Positions 49,184 to 60,130 of a stretch of DNA of 64,000 nt are shown here, one piece after another (position 1 is the stretch's first letter; every line of letters begins with the position of its first letter). The position numbers and the translations under genes are program-made. The notes beneath the pieces are model-generated. The model was not told the origin of the DNA. It searched no databases and worked only from the letters and a program-made list of their open reading frames with translations. Source of the stretch: Pelobates cultripes (Eukaryota; Chordata; Amphibia; Anura; Pelobatidae). The stretch lies in contig OW240913.1 in NCBI GenBank assembly GCA_933207985.1, positions 262,480,783 through 262,544,782 of the forward strand, in the 5' to 3' direction.

Positions 49184-50167
49184 TTATTGTTTGTTTGTAG
49201 GTATTGTGGTCCAGGCTTTAGGGATTTTAGTAGGTGATTTCTTGGAGCTTCGGTGCTGCCCTGTTTCATCTTCTAAAGTGACTCGTAGGTTCCATTCTTT
49301 CAGCAGCCTGGTACCATCCGCTAAGTTGTAGATGTGGTGCTCTGTTCCGTTCTTCCGAATGATGATACGGGTAGGATATCCCCATTTGTATAAGATGGAG
49401 GCATTCCGTAATGCTTGCGTTATCGGAGACAGCTCTTTGCGTTTCCTTAAGGTTGCTGCAGATAGATCTGTGAATAATTTTACTCCTTTAAATTCGGAGG
49501 GCATGTTATCTGGATCCCTTGCGGCACGCATAATAGCTTCTTTGGAGGTGAAGTAATGCACCCGTGTGAGTACATCTCTGGGTGTTGCAGCATCCAGGAA
49601 TTTAGGCCTAGGTAGGCGGTGTATGCGGTCAAGGCGCAGGTCATTATCTGTGAGACTTGGGCATAAGGCTTTAAAAAGGCCTGTGGCATAATCTTGTAAT
49701 TCTGAGGGCTTGATTTCTTCAGCAATTCCTCTGAGTCGTTTGTTATTTCGTCTGTCACGGTCTTTGTGATCTGCTACTTTGGCGGTTAAGAGATTGAGGC
49801 GTGATTCCAGTGACTCAAATATCTCTGCCAAGTTGTTATGGGCCTCTATAATTTCTTCAACCTTGTCTTCAAGTACAGTGGTGCGATCGCCTATTGCTTT
49901 AATATCTGCACATACGTCCCGTGCTAATTTGGCAAATTCAGCCTGAAGATTTTGTTGCAGGGTATGCAGCATTCTCTGCATGGCATCCTCTGACGCTGGG
50001 GCAGTGTTCCCTGTCGAGATGGAGGTGCTATCGCTGTGGTCAGATCTAGCCGCGAGTGAGTAGGTGCCGTCGGTGCCATCTTGAGCGCGATTTCGTGTCG
50101 GCGTCAGGGAAGAAATTTGCAGCTCCATTTGTTTCAATTTGGTTTTTTTGGGTGCTCGTTGTGACAT
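49184..50167 (-). CDS. L1-like ORF1 protein, intact
   Basis: 327 codons on the - strand. L1 ORF1p is a trimeric RNA-binding chaperone needed for retrotransposition. The N-terminus is basic and Ser/Thr-rich (MSQRAPKKTKLKQ). A coiled coil occupies residues about 62-135 (LQQNLQAEFAKL ... IEAHNNLAEIFESLESRLNLL). Then comes the RRM-type part with NNKRLRGIAEEIKPSELQDY and RLDRIHRLPRPK (the RxHR-like block typical of L1 ORF1), and a C-terminal domain (ALRNASILYKWGYPTRIIIRKNG). It lies about 780 bases upstream of ORF2 in the same direction. No disabling change is seen, unlike ORF2. Confidence 0.92.
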   Translation of the reverse strand: MSQRAPKKTKLKQMELQISSLTPTRNRAQDGTDGTYSLAARSDHSDSTSISTGNTAPASEDAMQRMLHTLQQNLQAEFAKLARDVCADIKAIGDRTTVLEDKVEEIIEAHNNLAEIFESLESRLNLLTAKVADHKDRDRRNNKRLRGIAEEIKPSELQDYATGLFKALCPSLTDNDLRLDRIHRLPRPKFLDAATPRDVLTRVHYFTSKEAIMRAARDPDNMPSEFKGVKLFTDLSAATLRKRKELSPITQALRNASILYKWGYPTRIIIRKNGTEHHIYNLADGTRLLKEWNLRVTLEDETGQHRSSKKSPTKIPKAWTTIPTNKQ

Positions 50168-50305
50168 GGTAGGTTTAGGTACCCTCCGGTGTTGTGTTGT
50201 TATTGGTAGGGCAGTTGTAGCTCGTTTACTCGCTGCGTTTTGTCTCGCCCTCAGAGGAGCTGACGGCTCACACGACCTCGTCCATGAGCTGCTAGGCCAC
50301 GCCCC

Positions 50306-50317
50306 CCGATAATTTTT
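50306..50317. repeat. Target-site duplication of the nested L1 (right)
   Basis: ccgataattttt, matching 42399-42410. Confidence 0.9.
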
Positions 50318-50870
50318 ATTTTAATGCTAGTGCAGGCGATTGAAGAAAAATTCTTGATAAAAACTGGCATATTTACAGCAGGATAATGATCTAAAAAAAT
50401 ATGTTGGTGTAAAACCGAAAGTTGTATTTAGAAGTGCGCAGAATTTTAAACAAATCCTCACCACAAGTTTTATAGAAAAACAACAAGGTGGTTTCTTATC
50501 TGAGATTAGGAGCACACGAAAAGGTTTCTTTTACTGCGGTGACTGTATGGGGTGCAAAGTGAGAAGGAACAAAGAAAGAAAGATTGACCATTTTTATTCT
50601 TTTACGAATAAGAATACATTTTTTATTATCTTGCTTCTTACTTGTAACACCAATAATGTTGTGTGTGTTCTCGTATGCCCATGTGACCTCCAATACGTGG
50701 GGAAAACATCAAGGCCCCTCAAGATCAGGATACGAGAACTAATATACAATATAAGAAGGGGATATGCCAACCATAGCGTGTCCCAACATTTTTTAGAACA
50801 TAACAATAAAAATCCAGATTTTCTTTTATTTGTGTTCAACAGATTTTAGGTCATTGAAGGGGTAACAGTA
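50318..50870 (+). pseudogene. Penelope-like element, GIY-YIG endonuclease part
   Basis: Continues the element of 41595-42398 after the L1. Frames read PKVVFRSAQNFK (about 50418-50453), a Cys block GFFYCGDCMGC (about 50522-50555), then VVCVLVCPCDLQYVGKTSRP (about 50658-50718), followed by RIREL..NIRRG...HSVSQHFLEHN. CPC.LQYVGKT.RP is the GIY-YIG signature found C-terminal to the RT in Penelope-like elements. The domain frame is open from 50547 to 50849, but frameshifts elsewhere disable the whole. Confidence 0.88.
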
Positions 50871-51990
50871 TCCAAACCAGTTTAAATAAAAATGAAATGA
50901 AATGGATTTTTAATTTGTACACTATGACTCCTAATGGCCTTAATATTGATTGGGAATCTGTTACATTAATTTAATATATTTAATGATAATCTATAATATT
51001 TATTATATATTTTATCCACATATTATTAAGGCTTTTTTAGTATATTTTAATATATAAAATTTTTGTTAAATATTAGATTCCTTACTTTTATTTATTTAAA
51101 TTTTTTATCTAATTTTAATATTTCATCTTTTACTATATTTTTGATTCAAAGAGGGCTATCTTTCTTCCTGTGTTATGAATAGTTATTAATGTCATTCTAA
51201 TATGAAGTGTATTAAGAACATTGTTTTATTATATAATTTGATACATCTGTTTTATGGATATACTTTACATGCATGGGACTTTCGTTCATACAAATGGACA
51301 ATTCAATGAATATCCATCTGAAATCCAGCCTATATGATATACGAGACCGGAAGTACATCTAACTGGAAGTGCTATGTGGAACGCAAGAGCTTTGAAACGC
51401 ATGACCATCACCCGTAATTCCGGAACTGCGGCATGCCGGTCAGACGCCAGAGTTTGGAGCCGAATTTGATTTTCTGTTGTATATAAATGTGAGAGTATGT
51501 ATTGTAACCTTATGATGCACTTGAAAAAGATGGTTACCGTCGAAACGCGTTGTGTTTTTAATTACTCTGAGAAATAAAGTATCCTGTCTGTCTATCCACT
51601 GCATCCTGGAAATTCCTTACTTGGTCTGCGTGGTAGCTGTACGAGCTGGATACATTTCATTTATAAGTCTACACAGCCAGAGCCTGCTATAAGTGGCTCT
51701 GGTAAATGTGAGTAGTTCTGAGCGGATCTTGCTACAAATACATACCTCTTAACTATATTTCACTATGGGAGCATCCTTGTTTTTGTCTCCTATATAGACA
51801 TGTTACTCCTGTATTCCATTGGAAGCTCCGATCTAAGTATTTCATTGTTTATTGTGTTTTAGCACTTCCCATTCTGTTTCTTATATTTTATATTATTTCA
51901 TTGTAATGCCACATTAGTTGATCAGTGGCATTGGGAATTTGTGCATTTCTCTATTAGCGCAAATCACACCTTATTTTTTCTGTTTTGTGT
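50871..51990 (+). repeat. Penelope-like element 3' region and terminal repeat
   Basis: AT-rich tail of the element, then a GC-richer terminal-repeat region containing the hairpin-GAAACGCGTT motif (51521-51550), an aataaag (51573-51579) and ctattagcgcaaatcacacc near 51950. The 3' boundary is approximate. Confidence 0.6.
51521..51552 (+). ncRNA. Hammerhead-ribozyme-like motif
   Basis: ttgaaaaa, stem gatgg/ccgtc with loop tta, GAAA, cgcgttgtg. Layout fits core-stem II-GAAA-short stem III of the hammerheads known from Penelope-like elements (established for other species), but the core is off consensus (CUGANGA expected: U for C3, A for G8, one extra A). It may be a decayed or non-catalytic relic. 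Confidence 0.4.
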
Positions 51991-52197
51991 ATAAAATATT
52001 TAATGTAGTGTATCAGTTACATATATTTGTAGCTTTCATTTTCACATTTGTTGATGACTGTTACACCAGCTGCATCTCAAACTTACAGTATGTAACTAAC
52101 CTTCATATATACCAAACCTGCATAACGTATGACCATGGGCTCTCTTGTGGCCCTCCAGGTCTCTAAGCAGCTTGTCTCCAGAGTGGGGCACAGGAAA

Positions 52198-52323
52198 ATG
52201 GAGTGGACTTCCCCAGTCTGCGGCTTATTCAGTGCTACACTGTCAATGGACTCCTCAGCAAAGCTGTTGTGCAGTCCGCAAAAACAAAGCAGCACTGACT
52301 CGAACCGGGGAAGTCCACTCCAT
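52198..52323. mobile_element. Small MITE with 17-bp inverted ends
   Basis: atggagtggacttcccc at 52198-52214 and its exact complement at 52307-52323. 126 bp, no coding capacity. Superfamily not determined. Confidence 0.75.
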
Positions 52324-53147
52324 ATTGTTTGAGGTCAAGTTGTAGCAAACACATACAGTGGTGTAAAGTGCAATATATAATGAATATGGGGTAACTATGG
52401 TTTTCTTTATACAGTTTGTCAATTTGTAGAGTGCTGCACAATCACTCTGTCACATTTAAAGTAATTTAAGAGTCTGTATGGCTCATCACAATCATTCTTT
52501 TCTTGGAATAGCCAGCTGCATAGGTGCCAGATGTAGTCAGATTGATGAAAGTTTTGTCTGCCTTTCTCATGTATGTCATGCAGCTTCCTTCCTTGAATTA
52601 TTGTGTAAGCACGTGTGTGTTTTTATACACTAAGCATGGATTTTTTTTATCCCTAGATCTCCATGAGCATTGTAAAATAATACCATCAAGTACATTTTAA
52701 CCCTTAGTGAGTAAAGTTCCTTTTGTAAAAATTATATAAAGCCTAAAAGGTACATTTAGCATGTTACGGCAGGTTACACTTTGCATAAAATGGTAAATTT
52801 CAGTGTGTTTGGGTTTTTTTTATTGAAAGAAAAAGTATGCAAGGGACAGTGTAAGAGTATGCTGTGTCCTTAGTTTGGCAGGTAACTGGAAAACATTAAT
52901 TAGTAAATGTTTATTCCGGAGATGTACATCGAAAACCTAAAAACGATTTAAGACCATTTCTAGTTTTTAAATAAATGACTGTTAGACTGCTCCAAATGAC
53001 AAATTTGGAATCAAATGTACACTTCCTTAAGTTCGCAGTCTAACAAAACATTAAAAACTCTTGTGTATCATTGTTACGCCCCACAGCAGATACTTTGGTA
53101 TAGTATATATATATACACATACGCATATAATATATATATATACATAC

Positions 53148-53180
<33 letters not shown>

Positions 53181-54411
53181 AATATACATTTACATATATA
53201 CATACCAATAGTATTTTTTTTTAACCAATGATGATGGAACAAGCTGCAAAGTACAAAATTTGCAGACTCAAGAACCAAACTATATTTAGATATATAAGAA
53301 GGAATATAGAGGGATTTGGATGATATTAATGTGTTAATAAAACCAGAAGCACTGTATGGGGAGTAATCACATTTAGATAATCCTACAGCTGACTCAGAAG
53401 AAGAAAAAAAAAAACTGTAAAAAGGAATGTATGAGTTCCTGTAGAAAACAACATGTTGACTTTATTGAAGAAAATTTGGGAATAATATATTTTACTCTAG
53501 ATAATGCCAATTAGGAACAGAAAATACTGTTGGAAAAGGTGGATATAAAGAGAAGTATAATATGCTTGTAAATGTGAGGACAGTGTTGTAGCAAATAGTA
53601 TTAGGACTAAGAGAAAAAAAGAGCTGTGAAAAAGCTATGCAAATTGCTTCACCTACTGTCACTCTGAAACTTTTTGGGAGACATGAAGGATAAGATCCAA
53701 CTTGTTTCATCAAAAATTACAACAACATTTGACTCATACATACTTAGAGCAAGGTTACCAGTTTCCTAACAGCAATAGTTACATTTTTGGTTATAGGACA
53801 ATATTAAGGAGAGACAGTTTATAAGGAACTTGAAGTAAGACTCTCTCCCCTTCCTATATGGATAATAAAAAAAGTTGACAGTCAATTGTAAAAGGCAAAC
53901 CAACCCACATGACTTTAGGACTTAGCAAAAAATAAATAAAACAATTTATAAATAATCTACGTGACTAATTACATACACTGTTTGGTGGCAGTTTTGGTAA
54001 AGAAAATATATCTTAGCCAGTACATTTTATTTTTAAAAAGTGTTAACTATCTTCTACCTATAAACATGTATATGTCATTTGTGAATAGAAATCCCAAACC
54101 ATCAGCAAACGCCTAGTACAAGGGGCACTATCATAATTATACGGTAGAGATACACGGTGTAGTAGGGGTAGTTTAAGTGTAAAATATTTTTCCAAAGGAA
54201 CCTGCCAATATTAAACCGTACAGGGACTCACCCAAAGAATAGGGCAGATTTCAAATCAACACAATATTGACAAACCTGAGTCTCACACAGAATGGTATAT
54301 TCCCACATGTCTTCAGCAACAGAACTAAAAGGCTTTAAGATACACAGAGTACAACTCTAGATAACTATAAATGATTAGGCTACTAGGCTATTTCTAACTA
54401 TGGCTTTTTAT
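52324..54411. other. NT5DC1 intron, no gene seen
   Basis: Holds a TA/CA microsatellite at about 53103-53205 (tatata then cacaca). No exon or RNA gene recognised. Confidence 0.5.
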
Positions 54412-54445
54412 TTAAAGAGACACTGTAGGCAGCCACTCATTGCTG
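54412..54445 (+). repeat. Truncated TTAA MITE end
   Basis: ttaaagagacactgtaggca, the left end of the family seen complete at 30943-31396. Cut off by LINE sequence. Confidence 0.6.
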
Positions 54446-55018
54446 CTCAGGCTAATGTTTCCTCATTATCCCAAGCAAGATCATTTATAAATATGTTAAA
54501 TAGAAACGGTCCCAAAACAGAACCCTGAGGGACACCACTTACCACTTTTGTCCAGCCTGAAAATTTACCATTTATGACAACTCGTTGTACTCTATCGTTA
54601 AGCCAATGTTCTACCCAAGAACAAGAATATTCATCTAGACCAATTTCATTTAGTTTGAAGCCTAACCTATTGTGAGGAGCCGTATCAAATGCCTCGGCAA
54701 AATCCAAGTAGATCACATCCACTGCAACACCCTGATTTATACTTCTACTTACTTCTTCGTAGAATGCAATTAGGTTAGTTTGACATGACCTATGTTACAT
54801 AAAACCATGCTGATTATTGCTAATAACAAAGTTCTTTCCAATGAATTCCTGAATATTATCCCTTAATAGCCCTTCAAATATTTTCCCAGTTACAGAAGTT
54901 AAGCTCACAGGTCTATAATTTCCAGGCAAGGATTTTGAACCCTTTTTAAATATAGGAACAACATCTGCCTTCCTCCAATCCTCCGGTACAATACCTGAAA
55001 CAAAAGAATCTTGAAAAA
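54446..55018 (-). pseudogene. CR1/L2-type LINE reverse transcriptase fragment
   Basis: Antisense frames give DWRKADVVPIFKKGSK (about 54935-54985), YRPVSLTSVTGKIFEGLLRD (about 54868-54927), then a stop, [14 protein letters not shown] (about 54750-54790), [20 protein letters not shown] (about 54660-54720) and [20 protein letters not shown] (about 54480-54540). Both ends are truncated before the FADD/YADD box. Confidence 0.88.
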
Positions 55019-55200
55019 TTAAAGGGACACTATAGTCACCTGAACAACTTTAGCTTAATGAAGCAGCTATGGTGTATAGTATATGCCCCTGCAGCCTCAC
55101 TGCTCAATCCATTTAGGAGTTAAATACCTTTGTTTATGAACCCTAGTCACACCTCCCTGCAAGCTAATTTCTAGTTCCCAAACATGAAAAGTGGGGCGGT
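55019..55200 (+). repeat. Partial TTAA MITE
   Basis: Starts ttaaagggacactatagtca (TTAA at 55019-55022), then ttagcttaatgaagcagcta. The right end is not identifiable. Confidence 0.6.
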
Positions 55201-55430
55201 GAATACAAATGTGGACAAAAGCCAGTCAAATTTATATTGAAGAAACACAAGGATGAGTATTGGGTATGAGGTATAGAACAATGGCAACATAAGGAAATAG
55301 TTTTAGTTTCAAACTATGAAGAAGGAATGGTGATGATATGGACATTTCTATTTTTTTTTTTTTTATAATCTCATACCTAAATGGTATGTGTCTGTGTTTT
55401 ACTGTAGAAAGAATGACAAACACAATTTAC

Positions 55431-55522
55431 CAGAAATCCCATTCTTCAGGTGTCACTGATAGCAATTCTTCACTGTAACCTTTTTCCGTCACCAAGTACT
55501 GAGTAAAACTGTCATAAATCAG
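55431..55522 (-). CDS. NT5DC1: NT5DC1 exon (first visible; probably exon 2)
   Basis: 92 nt on the - strand between acceptor caattttag and donor gtaaattg. It encodes LIYDSFTQYLVTEKGYSEEL then LSVTPEEWDF and leaves TG for the next exon, which completes a Cys codon. Mammalian NT5DC1 has LIYNSFAQFLVKEKGYDKELLNVTPEDWDFC directly after exon 1 (from memory). The HAD catalytic motif (FDLDHTL) belongs to exon 1, which was not found further right in the window. Confidence 0.95.
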
Positions 55523-57364
55523 CTAAAATTGAAAACAAAATGGAAAAGAGATTTAAATTGCATTTTTTTTCTAAGCAACTGTACATTTATCAACTTATCA
55601 AATGAACATTGGTTGATTAAAACACACTATCATTAAAGTAAACAATAACACTGAAAAGTGTTCACACTGCCTACATAAAAGGAACATTTGATGATATGAG
55701 TTTGTTAAAAAAAAAAAAAATTATGTAGCTGTCAGCTAGGCCCCAACAGCAAAACATTTCTTATATTAACAAAAAACAGTTAATTGTTAGTCTACTCTTC
55801 CCTTTAAAATACATACATTGAAGGAAAAAAAAAAAAATCAATGGGATGTACAAAATACCCCGTAGAAAATTAAAAAGTTGCAAAGATGCAGAATCACCAT
55901 GTGTTTACCCCATCCTGCGATAAACCAAAACAACTGTCAACGTTTCCCAATATAGTATATCTGACTGGTGCTAGCTGCTAAGAATTGGACGACATAGAGA
56001 AAAGAAGATTGTTGAATAATGTCATTACTAATCAATTTCAAATTATGAAAGTTTAAAGCGATCCAAGATGTCTCACAGTTCTTGGATTACTTCTTTCTAA
56101 GTCGTCTAGTTTTTTGTTTTTTTTTATATGGAGTGAACAATGTGGTGATATTACAGATTGTATTATTAAAAAATGTTTACATTTTGTCCAGGAGAGCCTT
56201 GCCAAAAAAAAGAAATTCTGTATAAGACAGAATTCTGTTTCAGACTTTTGGTAAACATTCAATTCAGACATTCAATTTGCAAAAAAAAAAAACAACAAAA
56301 AACGGAGTAAATATTTAATAAAAAAGCAAAATGGGACCAAGAAATATAGAAAACCTTGATGTTCACCTTCTAATGAAACACAACATTTAAGGGAAACATA
56401 TGCTCCCACATGGTTATTTACTGAAGTGAGAATTCAAAGTGAATTAAAAGAACATTTCTAATTCAACGCCAGAGTAGCTGAATTGAAAGACTAGCTGACT
56501 GAATTTTTACAGTTTGGCTATTTTGACCTTACATTTGAAATTCACTTTGAATTCTCTAAGAAAAGAACTGAGATCGAGCAAATATACAAACTGATACACT
56601 GGAAACTGGGGGGTAACTCCAAATAGGAAACGAATATGGATAGACAAAAAGTAGTGTACCAGAAGGGACTGGGATATAATATGCTCTGATAAGAGTACCA
56701 GCTAACCGTTAAATAGGTTCCAGACTAGGAACAAGAAAAGAAAAAAAAAAATTTGGGGCTTCTAAATGGAAGGTCTCGTCATTCGAGCAGTTTCTTCTGG
56801 CTCTCAGATATTGTCCAAATGAGATCCCTGACACAGAAGTGTGCAAGGCAATATCGATATCAGTTTTTGTTCAATCACTCACTACGATCCCGTAACAGGT
56901 TGTTTTGTTACCCAACAAATTTATTTTAACCAGTTCTAACAGAGCATTAGCAAATTGCTATTCATATTCATCCTCATACTACAATAAGAGGTAGGGCATT
57001 ATTATTGCAGAATAGGCTAGTTTGTTATGTTAAGAGAAGCTTTACATGAAGAGCAGCATTGCACATTACAACATTACTGGTTTGGTCTTATCCATCTTAC
57101 ACCTGTTAGTTTATTCACTTTTTGTACACGAGCACCTTGTATATTATTAGTTTTACATTATAATATTTAATACAATTTATTTTTCCTTCAACGGTTCCAT
57201 CCTGAAGTTAGCTGGTACTCTTATCAAAGCATATTATATCAAAGTCCCTACTGGTACACGACTCTTTGTCACTTTGAATTTTATGGCAAGTCAGGAGGCT
57301 TCATATTTGCTTATCTTTCCTTACTGTAACTCCCAGCAGCAAAGAAACAGTTAACAATCAGTGT
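55523..57364. other. NT5DC1 intron, no gene seen
   Basis: AT-rich. NT5DC1 exon 1 was looked for on the - strand (DLDHTL-type codons) and not seen. Confidence 0.45.
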
Positions 57365-57379
57365 AAAAAAGTTTAACCA

Positions 57380-58780
57380 TTCCACACAGACATTCCCATG
57401 GACCCGTGGATCTGGTTACTCTCGAAACCCCATGCCCACTGATCAGATCTCAGAACAAACTATTTTCAAAAATTGCACTAGCCACTAGACGCACAATTGC
57501 GGAACAATGGGGCAACCAAAATACTCCCACCCTAGAGACCGTGATACACAAAACAAAGGATGCCATGGAAATGGACAAACTTTCGGCCCTTATCCACGAC
57601 ACAACCCACCACCACAACAAAATATGGGACCCTTAGCTAATAACCACCTAACACACACCCGGTGAGGCCTGACAAACAAGCACCCACCCAACTGACCCAC
57701 ACCCCCCCATACCGGACACTTGGCACTCTCCTATCAGCGTCATGAAAACCAAACAAACCCCACTCAGCAAACAAGACCCAACCCACGACCGATAAATACC
57801 AGCAAAATATCCCCCCCTCCGCAGGGGAAAACACTAACCGATCATACTCATCCAACCGAAACATAACTAACATACATTGAGATTATTAGACTCAGCACAG
57901 AGACCAGAAATCTAGAGGTCAACCCCGAGGAGGGGACTGTGAACCGGATACTCGTCTACCCCCTCCCTAACCTCAACCCAAACCTCCCTCCCCAGACGAA
58001 CAGAAGACAAACCACAACCTTCACACACCTCACGGACCACAGTGAGGAACACCCCCACAGAGACCAAACAGAAACCACACAATATTCACAAAACCACAAC
58101 AGTAAACTCACTCAGCTGCAGGACAACACCGAACAAATAACTTGGGATAACCAACGCTCACGGCAGATTACCCTGACCCCCCCTTCCCCTTTCCACACCC
58201 TCACTCTAACCCCATGATCAAAACAAATACGAAAGACTGTTGGGAGCACAGAAGTTATTGTGAACTAGTGCGACAACACAAGCTACCCTTATCAAATAAT
58301 CGAACGCACTAACATACGAAATATATGCGAATCACAAACAAATAAAGAGGACACATGATAACCATCCTGATCCTTCTATTCACTACCGGTATCCCCACAC
58401 TACCAGACGTTACCACTGAACCTGGCCAAGCGCGCTCTAACATAAACACTCACTAGGGCCACACTACAGGCTACACACCACTAAGGTAAAGGTATAATAT
58501 CCCCCCCACCCCTCTCATCTCTGTACCCCACCCCAAGAACAAGACCAAAATGATCAAATATCAACAAGACTGTGCAAAATGTTAACCTGCAAACAACACA
58601 AATAGATTCTCACGATACACAATTATTATATGCGCTTGACCTGTTTGATGACCATCAAAGAACATATGTATGTGCTGTGAAATACATCTCAAGAACTCTA
58701 ATCCCCTGTTTTCTCTTCTGTACCCCCACCCCATAAACACAAAACTTTTCAAAATAAAGAATTTATAAAAAAAAATATAA
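57380..58780 (+). mobile_element. 5'-truncated L1-like LINE 3' end
   Basis: Flanked by the 15-bp duplication aaaaaagtttaacca (57365-57379 and 58781-58795). The first 250 bases encode the ORF2 C-terminus (ATRRTIAEQWGNQNTPTLET..., stop at 57634-57636). A long C-rich 3' UTR follows, ending in aaaataaagaatttataaaaa. The C-rich frames on both strands of the UTR are not genes. Confidence 0.88.
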
Positions 58781-59005
58781 AAAAAAGTTTAACCAATCAG
58801 CATGCATCACAGTAATATAAACTGTCATCAGGCTCCTCCCAATTCCTCCCAGGTGAGTCTATTCTAATTATATCCATATAATAGCTCTTTTAACTGACTA
58901 TTATCTTTCTAATGTCTTGCTCTTTTAGCTGTCAATAATCATTTAATTTATTATTATTTATTTGATATTTATTAAAAATGTGCAGTGTTTTCCGTTTTAG
59001 TACAC

Positions 59006-59031
59006 TTAGTGGGCTGACATTCCAGTCAGCC
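59006..59031. repeat. Short hairpin
   Basis: gtgggctgac, 5-6 base spacer, gtcagcccac: perfect 10-bp stem. Possibly part of the 5' region of the DIRS-like element. Confidence 0.6.
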
Positions 59032-59376
59032 CACAACTTTATATTACTTCCAAAATATAACAGACTTCTTAGATTGTGCTCTGTCAGTTTAATCAGATCA
59101 CTGAGAGTTTCGCCTTAGCTCCCGGCATGTTTTTCTTCTTAAAGCCACAGACCGTTATTTAAAGATGTGCAAACCCACAACTCAAAATATCTAGAGCCCT
59201 CCCTCATACCAAATCAAGAGGAATTCCATTTGGAATGACCTAACATCTGATCCTAACTTAAAAGATGACACCTTATTTGACACCTCTGGCCGCCCTTTAT
59301 TTGACCCTGGATGCATCAGAAACCCTAGATCTGCCGAATTGATAACCCCCGGACCACATTGCCAAATACTGTAGAA

Positions 59377-60130
59377 CAGGGGTAGGCAACCTTTTAGCAG
59401 CACTGTGCCGATATAGGATTGTGATGTCCCGTAGCGTGCTGGTCCTATTTTTTTTTTTAAATTGAGGTGTGTATGCCGCGGTGTTCTGCTTGTGTTATTT
59501 TTACTGTAATTGCTTTGTATTGTTGTATTTGAGCGTATATGAGCTATTATATTGGATATGTTCATTAGTAGTTTGTGGTATCGTGTATGATACCTATGAA
59601 TGTGGGCTGTGTATGGGGGCTGCTTGTCGAATTGTGTGTGTGGATGGATATGACACATTGTGTGTTTGGTAGTGTGTGTATGTGTGGGGGCTGTTTGGGG
59701 TATTGCATGTGAGAGGCTGCATGTGGGGTTGTGTGCATGTATGTGGATTGTTAGCGGGTTACGTTTTTGCAGATTGTGTGTATGTTTGCTTGTGGGCTGT
59801 TTGTATTATTTGTATGAGGGGAGGGTTAGTGTGCATTTCTGTGTAAATCTAGCAGTGTGGGTGGCTTCCCTGGGTTCCAGTGGGGGCCAGGCTGGCCAGG
59901 TACAGGAGCTGCAACAACAACTGCGAGCTGCTCTAATACTGTGTGGATTCCCATTCACAAGTGCTGGGATGAAGTGCTTTGAGATCACTTCCTCTACGTG
60001 CTGCAATGCATAAATTGAGGATTGTCCTTCACCACCTCTTTGTATTAGCAGATATCTGAAGCCTTGAGTGCCGTGCAAAGGCACCTCGAGTGCCGTGCAT
60101 GGCACTAGTGCCGTAGGTTGCCTACCCCTG
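59377..60130. mobile_element. hAT-like element inside DIRS gag
   Basis: 754 bp. Left end caggggtaggcaacctttta, right end complement aggttgcctacccctg. Perfect 8-bp target duplication ctgtagaa (59369-59376, 60131-60138). Internal GT-rich stretch (about 59465-59800), no transposase recognised. The duplicated bases fall inside the DIRS gag sequence, so the hAT-like insertion is younger. Confidence 0.92.

Larger units (their letters stand above)
42411..50305 (-). mobile_element. Near full-length L1/Tx1-like LINE
   Basis: Antisense insertion of about 6.3 kb (excluding the Tc1 element inside it) into the Penelope-like element. It has a 12-bp target duplication (42399-42410, 50306-50317), a poly(A) tail at the left and a GC-rich 5' end at the right reading gggcgtggcctagcagctca. 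It carries ORF1 (49184-50167, intact) and ORF2 (43104-48401, broken). Confidence 0.93.

Noticed and set aside
57637..58217. C-rich ORFs on both strands
   Set aside because: They lie in the 3' UTR of the L1 fragment and are compositional.
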